NCBI RefSeq assembly: GCF_964656455.1
Contig: NC_135726.1
Span: 23,261,168 to 23,325,167 of the forward strand
Reading direction: 5' to 3'
DNA length: 64,000 nucleotides
Source of the DNA: Halichoerus grypus
Taxonomy: Eukaryota > Chordata > Mammalia > Carnivora > Phocidae
Each line of letters opens with the position of its first letter. The first letter of the stretch is position 1. The position numbers were made by a program, and so were the translations under genes. Below the pieces are notes generated by a model, which was not told where the DNA came from, ran no database searches, and saw nothing but the letters and a program-made list of their open reading frames with translations. Shown piece by piece: positions 43,923-55,859 of this stretch.

Positions 43923-45420
43923 CTGAATTGACACCTTTAGAAATAATGCTTTCTAATCAAATGTAAGACACGTTGCTAGGGCTTTGCCCATTCCACATAA
44001 CATACACAAGCAAGCCTTGTCAATGTCCACTTGCTTCATTTCCAGCATCTAAATTTGCACATTGAATGAGTGTATGCAAATTATCTATAACATGTTTCTT
44101 TGTCTCTAGCCTTTGGCAGGGCCTAATCTTTGGCTTACATTTTACTCAGCAGAAGTAAATATTTGCTTATAACCTCCTGGGTTTCTTGACTTACACTGGA
44201 ACCCAGAAATTTCACTAATACAGGAATTTATACTAGCTTTTATTCTTTAACACTTTTATTTTTTTTTCCATCCTATAACTTGGTAAGAATTTGATGGCTA
44301 AACATTCAGTAACATTAAATCTTTTCAGAAACTGCTACAAAGGAATGTTATAAAAATTTGAGGCTGTTTGTTTTAGTGTCAGTTCTTTAATATGTACTGC
44401 CACTTTGAAATGAATCTAAAATGCCATGTACATTACATTAATTGGATTACACCTAACCATATTCCGAATACTTGAATTATGGGGGAATGTTTTTTAAATT
44501 GTTATCACATTACAAGAGGTACCTCTGAGTCAATCAATGTAAATTTACTTCTTTATATGTTTACTTTTCCCCCAATGCACACTAGAGTGAACCATTTTTA
44601 TGTTAATCGCTGCATTTAAATAAGCTTGTATTTACATTTTATGTAACACTAGTCATTGAACAGTGAATATTATATTCTTCACAGACACACTGCTGTAAAG
44701 TCAAAATGGGATCATTACTTGGAGAAGCACTTTAAATATATTTCCTCAAAAGGGCTATGAAGTAAAAATACTTCAGATATTTTAATTGACTTTTAAACAT
44801 ATTAAAATATGTTTTCCTTGGAGAAGTATTTATAAAAGGAAGTGAAGTTCATTTCACCTCAGTGATATTGCTAATAATCAAGCAGAGAGTAATTTAGGTG
44901 GGAGCAAGCCCCTTTAAGAATATAAGGAATGTATAAATTGTACTCTTCTACTATAGTCATGTTCCCAGGTGCAAAGTGCTATGACTTTCCTCAAAATTAT
45001 AAAATGGTACATTGGAAAAAGACTTGAGGCTGAGATGGCACCAGGTTTCCACATGGCCAGGACCTCTAACTCAGTTTACAACAATAGTTGAAAATGGCCA
45101 GACACAAACTTGCCAGGTTTTTACCACGAGCTTCATAGAGAAAATGCAATAGCTGTACACATTGCTTCCAGGATAAATTCACTCATTCATGTGAGGGATT
45201 TCTTATACTCCAGTTATAAACATTTTTCTAGTGATTATTTAATGCCATTTTATCCAAGTCAGGTTCATGTAGACAGAAATTTATTTCTGGTTTCTCTAGC
45301 AGAAATTTTCCCAGCCTTGGACAAGCTAAGGGCTTTGAATTTTCAAGTTCAAGTTTGTTAGCAGTCTTGGTTTCTCTCAGATCAGTATGTTGACAGATCA
45401 GGGAAGAAAATCAATTTGTT
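43923..45420. other. No recognised feature
   Basis: About 1.5 kb of AT-rich unique-looking DNA without identifiable element or gene. It includes an 83-residue frame (45110-45361) with no recognisable motif. Confidence 0.5.
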
Positions 45421-45423
45421 CAA

Positions 45424-45453
45424 CCATCCATCCATCTATCCATCCATCCATCC
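45424..45453. repeat. (CATC)n tract next to an L2-like scrap
   Basis: CATCCATCCATCTATCCATCCATCCATCC, followed by AAATATTTATTAAATGCAG and TTTCAGGCACTGTGCTAG (to about 45505). The latter is an antisense L2-type 3' end from which the tetranucleotide tract probably grew. Confidence 0.75.
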
Positions 45454-45522
45454 CGCAAATATTTATTAAATGCAGCCCATGTTTCAGGCACTGTGCTAGT
45501 TGATGTTTATATAAACTCTCTC

Positions 45523-45711
45523 TTTTTTTAAGATTTTATTTATTTATTTGAGAAAGAGAGAGAGGGAGCATGAGTGGGGGAGGGACAGAGTGACAAACAG
45601 ACTTCCTGCTGAGTGCAGAGCATGATGACATGAGGCTCCATTCCAGGACCCTGAGATCATGATCTGAGCCAAAGTCAGACACTTGACCAACAAAGCCACC
45701 CAGGCAACCCC
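45523..45711 (-). mobile_element. Can-SINE, diverged
   Basis: Antisense: TTTTTTTAAGATTTTATTTATTTATTTGAGAAAGAGAG, TTCCTGCTGAGTGCAGAGC, GACCCTGAGATCATGATCTGAGCC, CCACCCAGGCAACCCC. TSD not clear. Confidence 0.9.
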
Positions 45712-46540
45712 CCACCCCTGTTTTTTTTTTTATTTATGAGCAACAGAAATCAACTCTGCAGCATTAATAAAAATGAAGGGGAAATGACCAGAAGGATTCT
45801 GAATATATTACACACTAAAAGGGAGAAATAACTGACTCTCAGAAAGCATAGGCACATAGCAGATGCTTGTGTCTTTATGGGGCTGCCATATCCTCAAAAC
45901 GAGTTCTGGAGGTCTTCAATCTCTATGAGTGGGGTTCTAGCCAACTTGTCTTAGAGCGTGTGCCCACCCTTCAGATGATGGGGCCAGGGGAGCAGGGCAG
46001 ACAGGGTTCAGATTATAGGAAGGAGATCACTAAAGAAGGACATTTGAGGCACATACAAATGAGAAAAAGGACATCCACTAGAGGTTACATGGTGAAAAAG
46101 ACAGGCATGATCTTTGTCCTCATGGATCAGATGGCTCAGCAGAAGAAGCCAAAACAGAGAAGGAAAAAGCTGTGTATGGTCCCACACCTCCCACAGTTTA
46201 CCATTGTTTCCCAGTATCTTAATACATGTGTTCTTTATAGACCCCATCTTCTGGGTAACAGTACTTGTTTTCCTTTCCTCAAATGTAATAGAATTGTGTT
46301 CTTTTCTGTCTCTCCTTCATCTGTGAATAAAACCAACAACATTCTTTTGCTAAGTCCAAGGCTAAAAGTATCCTCGTTCACTTTCAGAAAACTATAGCTT
46401 TGCTCAAGATGACATGAGTGTGCAAATCTGCATGCAAATCAGGACAAACATGGGAAGTAAGAGCTGATACTGTGAAGTGCTATTATGGGAATCAGAAAAC
46501 AAAGAATATAGGGAGACCTAGTAGTACTGTTATATGGATC

Positions 46541-46579
<39 letters not shown>

Positions 46580-47562
46580 GTTATGAAACTGTTTTAAAAT
46601 ATAGCGACACTCCTAGAATATCTGACACAGGAAGAGATCAATTTTTATCACTCCTTCCTTTATATGACAGTTATTCCCACTAATAATCACGAAGTGAAGT
46701 TATGATGGCCAGAAAATGTAAAGTGAATTTTAACTTCTTGTATACAAATAAACATACATATAAAGTAAGAAAGTACTCACAAAGCTAAATATAATATAGA
46801 AACAAATATTACAGTATGAGAAGAAAATGCTAATGCATTAATATTTTAATTATAACAAATTTTCTGAAAAAAGGGAAACAAATATACATGTATATCTGCC
46901 TACTGTAGAAATGAAAAATGATACTACTCTCTTGTTTTCAGTGTCAATTTTGGCAAATGTATTATATAAATAAAATGATCCTTCCTTTGCTTACGTTTAA
47001 TAAGCAGGGAAGCCGAATTTGTTAAACTACCTTCATTCACCATTGACCAGACACTTTTATTAATTCTAATTTTGAAAGTTCCTTTAAAATGAAGTAATGA
47101 ACACACACACACACAAACACATGCCTACACAGTAGGCATGCCCATTAATATTTAATCCCCAAACTTTCAATACTGTCCATGGCTTTTTACTTTAGAATTG
47201 AGTCTGCAGTTTTCAAATACTTTTGCAGTGAAACATTTCCACTAAAATATCTTCACCATAAAATTCATCATTGATTTCATGTGGTAAGAATTTCTGAAGC
47301 TATTTTTCTTTTGGAAAAATCAGGGATAATGGCTAAATGATACTGAACATTGACAGTAATTAATTTATTGCCTTATAAAAAGTACTACCTGTTTTATTTT
47401 ATTTCTTCTGGCAATTTAAGATCAACATTTTCTATCATTTCTCCTGGATTTTTAAACACTGGATTATTTTATTATGTACATGTCCATTTTCTTACATTTT
47501 ATTTTTACACAGTTAGTAGCCTTCTAAATAATTTCTTTGACTAAAGCTCAATGTTAGAAATT
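45712..47562. other. No gene recognised; two short microsatellites
   Basis: Contains (GT)17 at 46542-46576 and an ACACACACAC tract near 47101-47116. The 176-residue frame at 45867-46397 is the longest open frame outside L1. It starts at TTG, has no domain signature and low-complexity basic stretches, so I do not call it a gene. Confidence 0.5.
46542..46576. repeat. (GT)n microsatellite
   Basis: About 17 uninterrupted GT units. Confidence 0.98.
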
Positions 47563-47576
47563 TAAAACTCATGGTT

Positions 47577-50500
47577 GTCCCCAACTTGGGAGCATCTAAA
47601 TATATAAATCAATTAATTACAAACATAAAGAAACTCATTGATAATAACACAATAATAGTAGGGGACTTTAACACCCCACTCACAGCAATGGACAGACTAT
47701 TTAAGCAGAAGATCAACAAGGAAACAATGACTTTGAATGACACACTGGACCAGACCGACTTGACAGATATATTCAGAATATTTCATTCTAAAGCAGCAGA
47801 TTACATATTCTTTTTGAGTGCATATGGAATATTCTCCAGAAGAGATCACATACTGGGTCACAAATCAGGCCTCAACCAGTACAAAAGACTGTGATCAAAC
47901 CATGGATATTTTCCAACCACAACAACACTATGAAACTTGGAGTCAACCACAAGAAAAAATTTGGAAAGACCACAAATACATGAAGATTAAAGAATGTCCT
48001 ACTAAAGAATGAATGGGTTAACAAGGAAATTAAAGAAGAAGTTAAAAATAATATATGGAAACAAATGTAAATGAAAACACAACAGTCCAAAACATTTGGG
48101 ATGCAGCAAAAGTAGTCCTAAGAGTGAAGTACAGAGCAATACAGGCCTTCCTCAAGAAGTAGGAAAAGTCTCAAATACACAATCTAACCTTACACCTAAA
48201 GGAGCTAGGAAAGGAGCAAATAAAGCCTAAAGCCAGCATAAGGGAAATAATAAAGATTGGAGCAGAAAAAAATAATATAGAAACAAATAAAAACCAGTAG
48301 AACAGACCAATGAAACTGGGAACTGGCTCTTTAAAAGAATTAATAAAATTGATAAACCCTTAGCCAGACTTATCAAAAAGAAAAGAGAAAGGACCCAAAT
48401 AAATAAAATCACAAATGAGAGAGGAGAGATCACAACCAACACCACAGGAATGCAAATAATTATAAGAGAATATTGTAAAAAATTTTATGTCAACAAATTG
48501 GGTAATCTGGAAGAAATGGATAAATTCCTAGAAATATATAAACTACCAAAACCAAAAAAGGAAGAAATAGAAAATTTGAACAAGCAAAAAACCAGCAAAG
48601 AAACTGAACCAGTAATCAAAAATCTCCCAGCAAACACAAGTCCAAAGCCAGTTTTGAGGGGAATTCTACCAAACATTTGAAGAAGAGTTAATACCTATTC
48701 TTCCCAAACTGTCCCCCAAAGTAGAAGTGGTAGGAAAACTTTTAAATTCATTCTATAAGGCTAGCATTATCTTGATTCTAAAACCAAAGACCCTGCTAAA
48801 AAGAAGAATTATAGGCCAATATCCCTGATGAACATGGATGCAAAAATTCTGAACAAGATACTAGCAGATCAAATCCAACAGTGCATTAAAGGAATAATTC
48901 ACCACGATCAAGTGGAATTTATTCCTGGGCTTCAAGGGTGGTTCAATATTCACAAGTCAATCAACCTCATACACCACATTAATAAAAGTAAGGATAAGAA
49001 CCATATGATCCTCTCAATAGATGCAGAAGAAGCATCTGACACAGTACAACATCCACTCTTGATAAAAGCCTGCAACAAAGTAGGTATAGAGAGAACATAC
49101 CTCAACATGATAAAGGCCATATACGAAAGACCCAGAGTTAATATAATCCTCAATGGGGAAAAACTGAGAGTTTTTCCTCTAGTCAGGAACAAGACAGGGT
49201 GTCCACTCTTACTCCTATGTTATTTAACATAGTAAACATATTGCCTCAGCAATCAGACAGTAAAAAGAAATAAAAGGCATCCAAATTGGCAAGGACCAAG
49301 TCAAACTTTCATATTCACAGATGACATGACACTCTGTAGAAAACCTGAAAGACTCCACAAAAAACTGAAAAATGAATTCAGCAAAGTCACAGGATACAAA
49401 ATCAACAGACAGAAATCTGTTGCATTTCTATACACCAATAATGAAGCTACAGAAGGAGAAATCAAGGGATGATCCATTTACAATTGTAACAAAAACCAGG
49501 AGATACCTAGGAATAAACCTAACCAAAGAGGTAAAAGATCTGTACTCAGAAAACTATAAAATACTTATGAAAGAAACTGAAGATGACACAAAGAAATGGA
49601 AAAACATCCCATGTTCATGGATCAGAAAAATATTGTTAAAATGTCTACACCACCCAAAGCAATCTACACATTTAAAGCAATCTTATCAAATTACCATCAA
49701 CACTTTCACATAGCTAAGACAAACAATCCTAAAATTTGTATGGAACCACAAAAGACTCCAAATAGCCAAAGAAATCCTGAAAAAAAAGCAAAGCTGGAGG
49801 CATCACAATTCCGGACTTCAAGCTCTATTACAAAGCTGTAGTTATCAAGACAGTATGGTACTGGCACTAAAACAGACACAAAGAACAATGGAACAGAATA
49901 GAGAACCCAGAAATGGACCCACAACTATATGGTCAACTAATCTTTGACAAAGCAGGAAAGGATATCCCGTGGAAAAATGACAGTCTCTTCAACAAATGGC
50001 ATTGGGAAAACTGGACAGCAACATGCAGAAGAATGAAACCGGACCACTTTCTTACATCATACACAAAAATAAATTCAAAATGGATGGGAAAACCTAAATG
50101 TGAGATAGGAAACCATCAAAATCCTAGAGGAGAACACTGACAGTTACCTCTTTGACCTCAGCCACAGTAACTTCTTACTAGATACATCTCCAGAGGCAAA
50201 AGAAACAAAAGCAAAAATGAACTACTGGGATTTCATCAAGATTAAAAGGTACTGCACAGCAAAAGAAACAATCAACAAAACTAAAAAGCAACGTACAGAA
50301 TGGAAGAAGATACTTGCAAATGATATATCTGACAAAGTGTTAGTATACAAAATATATAAAGAACTTATAAAAAACTCAACACCCCAAAAAACAAATAATC
50401 CAGTTAAGAAATGGGCAGAAGATATGAATAGACATTATTCCAAAGACGACATCCAGCTAGCTAACTGACACATGAAAAGATGCTCAACCTCACTCATCAT

Positions 50501-50800
50501 CACGAAAATGCAAATCAAAACTACAATGAGATACCACTTCACACCTGTCAGAATGGCTAAAATTAACAACACAGGAAACAACAGATGTTGGCAAGGATGT
50601 GGAAAAAGGGGAACCATCTTACACTGTTGGTGGGAATGCAAACTGGTGTAGCCACTCTAGAGACCAATATGGAGGTTCCTCAAAAAGTTAAAAATAGAAC
50701 TACCCTAGAATCCAGCAATTACACTACTAGGCATTTATCCAAAGGATTCAAAAATATTGATTCCAAGGGGCACATGCACCCTGATGTTTAGAGCAGCATT
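47577..50800 (+). pseudogene. L1 ORF2 remnant, heavily mutated
   Basis: Readable pieces in several frames. Endonuclease: [18 protein letters not shown] and [15 protein letters not shown] (47571-47894). [48 protein letters not shown] (48828-49232). The catalytic motif is degraded (FADD replaced by an FTDD-like reading near 49315). C-terminal text runs to about 50790, including the [22 protein letters not shown] knuckle near 50588-50650. No continuous protein is possible. Confidence 0.9.
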
Positions 50801-50863
50801 ATCAGCAATAGCCAAATTATGGAAGGAGCCCAAATGCCTATCAGCTGATCAACAGATAAAGAT

Positions 50864-50866
50864 ACG

Positions 50867-50909
<43 letters not shown>

Positions 50910-50942
50910 TATATGTATGTATATATATACACACACACACAC
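50864..50942. repeat. (TA)n(CA)n compound microsatellite in L1
   Basis: ATATATATATATAT then ACACACAC, ATATATGTATG and ACACACACACAC. It sits where L1 copies carry a short TA tract between ORF2 and the 3'UTR, the same position as the TA tract at 33451 in the other L1. Confidence 0.95.
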
Positions 50943-51362
50943 AATGAAATATTACTCAGAATGAGTAATGAATGAAATTTACAACAACATAGATGGAGCT
51001 AGAGTGTATTATGCTAAGCAAAATAAGTCAGAGAAAGACAAATACCATATGATTTCACTCATATGTAGAATTTAGGAAACAAAACAGATGAACATAGGGG
51101 AAGGAAAAAAAAAGAGAGGGAGACAAACTGTAAGAGACTCTTAACTATAGAGAACAAATGGTTGATGGAGAGGTGGGTCGGGGATGGGCTAGATGTCTGA
51201 TGGGCATTAAGGAGGGCACTTGTGATGAGCACTGGGTGTTATATGTAAGTGATGAATCACTAAATTCTACTCCTGAAACCAATATTATACTCTATGTTAA
51301 CTAACTAGAATTTAAATAAAAACTTGAAACAAACAAAAGTAAATAAAATAAAACTCATGGTT

Positions 51363-51545
51363 AATAGTATATACACACATATATAGTGTTATATATAGTA
51401 TATACTAAATATAGTATACAATATAATATAGTCTATATGTACTATATACTCATATGGCATATATAATATATAGTATATAATAGTGCACAATAGTATATAG
51501 TAGATTAGTATATAGTATTTGTGTATATACATATAGTTTAAGGTT
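51363..51545. repeat. AT-rich TATA/TAGTATA low-complexity tract
   Basis: Irregular ATAGTATATA and ATATACT units directly after the right TSD of the L1. Confidence 0.8.
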
Positions 51546-51837
51546 TATTCCTGCCCTTTGCACATATTTTTATATCTGGTTACTCTCTTTGGAAACTTTA
51601 TTCCAGAGAAAAGACAACACACACAAAATAAGTTTATGTTGATTCTATTGCTTAAAGCAGGAATATATAGAGGTTGTGAAAATAAACTGCACACATGAAG
51701 CACTAAGTATTCTGAAGCATTAAAACTTAGCCTGATAATAAAAGTCCAGTGTGTTGGGGTAAGCAAAGTAATTGGGAATTTCCAAAATAATTTATATGTA
51801 ATATAGGTAAATATATACACATATATAATGAATCTAA

Positions 51838-52110
51838 TTATATACATATATATAGTGTGTGTGTATATATATATATATACACACTATGCACATATATAGA
51901 TGCACTATACATAACATATATGTTATATACATGTATAACATATAGATGATATAAAAATGTGTATACTATATGTATGTAGTGTATGTGTATATATATATAT
52001 CCTATGCACATATATAGATGCACTATACATAACATATATGTTATATACACGTATAACATATAGATGATATAAAAATGTGTATACTATATGTATATACACA
52101 CACTATATAC
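51838..52110. repeat. Complex AT/GT repeat with 118-bp tandem duplication
   Basis: The 92 nt at 51884-51975 recur at 52002-52093 with one mismatch (T51932 versus C52050), period 118. Each unit carries the 16-bp perfect palindrome ATAACATATATGTTAT. (TA)n tracts separate the units, and CTCCCTCCCTCCTTCCCTC follows. The minus frame at 51838-52059 is its translation. Confidence 0.93.
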
Positions 52111-52114
52111 TCCC

Positions 52115-52914
52115 TCCCTCCTTCCCTCTATCTTCCTCTTTTCCTTTCATTTATTATTTATTTACTAAACATTTATTGTACTTTCACATATGTCAGGAAA
52201 TAGTTTAAGTTCTATGAAAGATACTAAGTTAGAATAGCTCACAACCTAGGAGAGAAAATGGACCAAAACAAGCGATTATAATCCACTATAATTATGGTTA
52301 ACTTCAGAGAGATTTCCAAGGAGTTATGAGGGCAAAGTAAGGTAGTGGCAATAACATCAATTCTGAATCCACAGAAGATCAATGTGACTGATTAAGGAAG
52401 ACAGTGTACAAATAACCAGTTTTTAATTTAACTTATATGTGAGAATTAGTCAAAAAGAAACATTTGTTAAACCTAAATAATTGTATGTCTCCTACTTACT
52501 GATAAGGTATACTCATCTAAATGCATTTCTCTTTTGTCTTTTGCTACCAGGAAACTCCAGGAAAAATATGAGGACATAATAAATTGTGTGTCTTTGTTGT
52601 ATTTCCCTGAATTGTGATTGCTTTTTATATATATTAAATTACATATTCCCTGATCCTGGCACATCCAGTATTTTTGGTTTATAAGAGCAAATAAAATATA
52701 TGTGTGTTTAATAGATAGGCTTTATTATTTACGTGGAATAAAATGAATTTCACTGAAACTAAAACCTCTTAACTATTCATCAATGGAAATTGAAAATAAT
52801 ATAAAAAAATACACTTCTAAGTAATTTCAATTACTTTATTCTTCAGTTTTAAAAAATACTGGATTATCTAAAAAGAAAAAACACTTTTAAGGTTTTTTAA
52901 TAAAAACCTCACTT
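52115..52914. other. No recognised feature
   Basis: AT-rich; a faint L2-like phrase (TTTATTTACTAAACATTTATTGTACTTTC, 52155-52183) only. Confidence 0.45.
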
Positions 52915-52930
52915 AGGGAAAAAAGATTTA

Positions 52931-53129
52931 TTTATTTTATTTTTTATTTTTTAATTTATTTATTTGACAGAAATAGAGAGAGAGAAGGAACACAAGCAGG
53001 GGGAGTGGGAGAGGGAGAAGCAGGCTTCCCTCTGAGCAGGGAACCTGACCTGGGGCTCCATCCCAGGACCCTGGGATCATGACCAGAGCTGAAGGCAGAC
53101 GCTTAAGGACTGAGCCATCCAGGCGCCCC
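52931..53129 (-). mobile_element. Can-SINE
   Basis: Antisense; T/A-rich tail TTTATTTTATTTTTTATTTTTTAATTTATT, CACAAGCAGGGGGAGTGGGAG, CTGAGCCATCCAGGCGCCCC. TSD AGGGAAAAAAGATTTA (52915-52930) and AGGGGAAAAAGATTTA (53130-53145), one mismatch. Confidence 0.94.
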
Positions 53130-53145
53130 AGGGGAAAAAGATTTA

Positions 53146-55632
53146 AACAAATCCTATATTTCAGTCTTACAGAGAGAAAAACTAACTACTCTATTAATCA
53201 TTTTTCTTCCTCTTCTTTCACTTCTTCAGCCCCTGATTTTGGTGTTCAAGAATCCATCTACACTAATAAGTTTTTAGCCTGACTTGCTGTGAAAAGTAAC
53301 TGGAAAAGGAAACATTTTGGTTTCACATAAGGGGTAACAGGTCATCACATAGGACTTATATGGTGGGATATGTTACGGTGTCTCTCATCTGCATAGGTTT
53401 AAACAAAAGTAAATGCAGTATAGGTATTTTAAATAAGTAGACTATATTAATGAATGCTCTTAGAAAAATAGTAAAAAAAAAATATTAAGCCATCATTATT
53501 TTAATCATTAGGACTAAATTTCAGAATTTATTTGGAGGGAAAATAAAATAAACTTTGAAGTGAAGGATAAGATTAACATTAATAACTATTTGGGATTTAA
53601 GCTTAAAATGTGATGCTGTTTCCAACTAAATTCATCTTTAGCAATTTTTTTTCCTCTTAAAACAGAACACTAATATTACATTATAGCACAAATAACCAGG
53701 ACAATATAACAAACCTGCTAAATAATCTTAATAATTTAAAAGTGGGAATCATTCTAGCAATCAGTTGACACATTTATAAAGCAGGAATTATAATTAAAAT
53801 GACATTAATTACTGTGGGAGACATGAGAAAAAAATGAAAGATTATAAACTACATTTGTTAACAAATTGTGTGGCCTTTAGGAAGTTACCTCTCTGGCTCT
53901 CATATTCTTAATATGTAGAATGAGATCAAATAATCTCTGCAGTTCACATTGGAAAAAAAACCTAAAATATGAAGATGTAGGATGAAAATGAAGTGGCTTT
54001 TTAAATTTGAATTGTATCACACAGTAGAAGAGAACACTAAAATATATTTTAATAACTAATAATTAATTCATACTAAAAAAACAATGACTACAGGAATGAA
54101 GGAATAGACATGTTTACAGACTAAACAAAGGGAATAATCCCAAATGTTTCCAGTTTAATTTAGACCCAACTTTGAAAACCTACAAATGTAATTAGCTATG
54201 TGCTAGATATTATAAAATGGAAAAATAATGATTTGCACTCAAATAGGTCAGTATTAGCAACAGAGAAATTAAGTGACCATGTTAATCATTGTTTGCATTT
54301 ATATTTACTTGTTTTTAAATTTGCGATAAATGCAATTAAATTCAAAGAAAAGAAAAAATACTTACAGCTGGAGTGGGGAGGAAATGTACTTAAAACTGTG
54401 TAAGAAGGAGTATTTATAACTGGAGATGGGGCAGAAAAGGGAAATCAGGGTGACATTTGAGAAAAATTCTAACAGATTTGTGTCTTGCAATTAAAAAGTA
54501 TACTATTTCTTTTAATGATTTATGTAAGTAGCAACCTATTTTTAAGAACAAAAATTGGCACTCATATGGTTATCATTTCTTTTTTGTCTCTCATGACAAT
54601 ATGCTCACATAAAATGTGATTATTTAAGTATCCTGAAGAAATGCAGTTAGCATAGCTCATGATTGCACCCAGCTGGAACCATCAAGCATGTAAAGGGTGA
54701 AATTTAGCAAAATTTTATGGCAACTAGAGTAGACTCAAAAAAAAAAAAAAAATCATGAAACTTTTATATATGTCTACGTTTTAAAATATGCTCTTCAAGT
54801 TCTGCAGTAATCATACATCTAAATTTCACTCCAAGATTAATCCCCTCATTGTTACTACATACGAAGTAACACTAATTTGATCTAATCCATCTGATAATTT
54901 TGAAACTAACTTTCTCTTTGAAGTAACCAAGCCAGAGAAGACTTAACTGAGTTAATAAGTATAACAATGTATAAAATGATTCTTCTGTAAATTAGTTTTG
55001 TGTTTATTATGAGACAAGGATCAATATACAAAATCAAATATGAAATGTTTACATAAACATTTTACTTGTGGAAGGACTGCAGCTCTTTGGCTTCTGGGTT
55101 TAATTTGGCATTTAATTTAGTATTTATTAAGTCTTACCTTAGATCCCAATGGATATGACATGTCTTCATTTTAATCGTATGAACTAGGGGGCACATTAAG
55201 TGATAATTGCGTTTTTCATGTCTCTAATTATTAAGTTACAATGATTACTTTATCATAGGTCATTAAACATGTATATGAAGGAGGCAAAAGATGCAGCTTT
55301 TTTTTGGTCTGGATTTAAGGGTCTTACTAAAAGTTGCAGGAAAAGAAAGACAAAGGAATCACAGAAAGACACAGTTGCAGACCCAGACTAGAGGCAGGAC
55401 TTTCTCAGAGGAAGGGAAATGAAAGAATTAGATGAAGAGTAATCTCATTTACTTTCTGTATCTCTTTTGTACTTAAGGAGATCATTCAAACAATTAGATA
55501 AGACACTCCAATTATACTGAATTTTCTCTTAAGACACAAATAGAAATTTAACAGTGTATTAACCTTTTACATATTTTAAGTTTTAACCTTTTATATTTGT
55601 AATAAAATCATTTAGTTTATTTTTTTTCCAAT
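53146..55632. other. No gene recognised; MIR core at 53864-53955
   Basis: 2.5 kb of very AT-rich DNA. GTGTGGCCTTTAGGAAGTTACCTCTCTGGCTCTC and ATGTAGAATGAGATCAAATAAT form a MIR core on the plus strand. Remaining short open frames carry no signature. Confidence 0.5.
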
Positions 55633-55645
55633 AAAAATCATTTCA

Positions 55646-55845
55646 GGGGTGCCTGGGTGACTCTGTTAAGCGTCCGCCTTCAGCTCAGGTCATGATCCTG
55701 GGTTCCTGACCCTGAGTTGGCCTCCCTGCTCAGTGGGAGCCTGCTTCTCCCCCTCCCTCTGATGCTTCCCCTGCTTGTACTATCTTTCTCATTGGAAAAT
55801 AAATAAATGAATGAATGAATGAATGAATAAATAAATAAAATCTTT
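55646..55845 (+). mobile_element. Can-SINE with ATGA tail expansion
   Basis: GGGGTGCCTGGGTGACTCTGTTAAGCG to CTTTCTCATTGG. The AAATAAATAAA tail is expanded into ATGAATGAATGAATGAATGAATAAATAAATAAA. Decayed TSD AAAAATCATTT / AAAAATTAATTT. Confidence 0.93.
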
Positions 55846-55859
55846 AAAAATTAATTTTA

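Larger units (their letters stand above)
47577..51348 (+). mobile_element. L1: L1, 5'-truncated (~3.8 kb), older carnivoran type
   Basis: The TSD is a perfect 14 bp, TAAAACTCATGGTT, at 47563-47576 and 51349-51362. The copy starts inside the ORF2 endonuclease domain and runs through RT, the C-terminal domain and a 3' end of the old type (CCTGAAACCAATATTATACTC, GTTAACTAACTAGAATTTAAATAAAAAC). It has many more stops and indels than the 27.87-kb element and is presumably older, although the TSD is unchanged. Confidence 0.95.

Noticed and set aside
45867..46397. 176-residue open frame, the longest outside L1
   Set aside because: It begins at TTG, not ATG, shows no domain or signal, has overlapping frames on the other strand and no splice or promoter context. 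It is compatible with chance in 64 kb.
51838..52110. CRISPR-like or satellite array
   Set aside because: Only two units without regular spacers; mammalian simple-sequence context.
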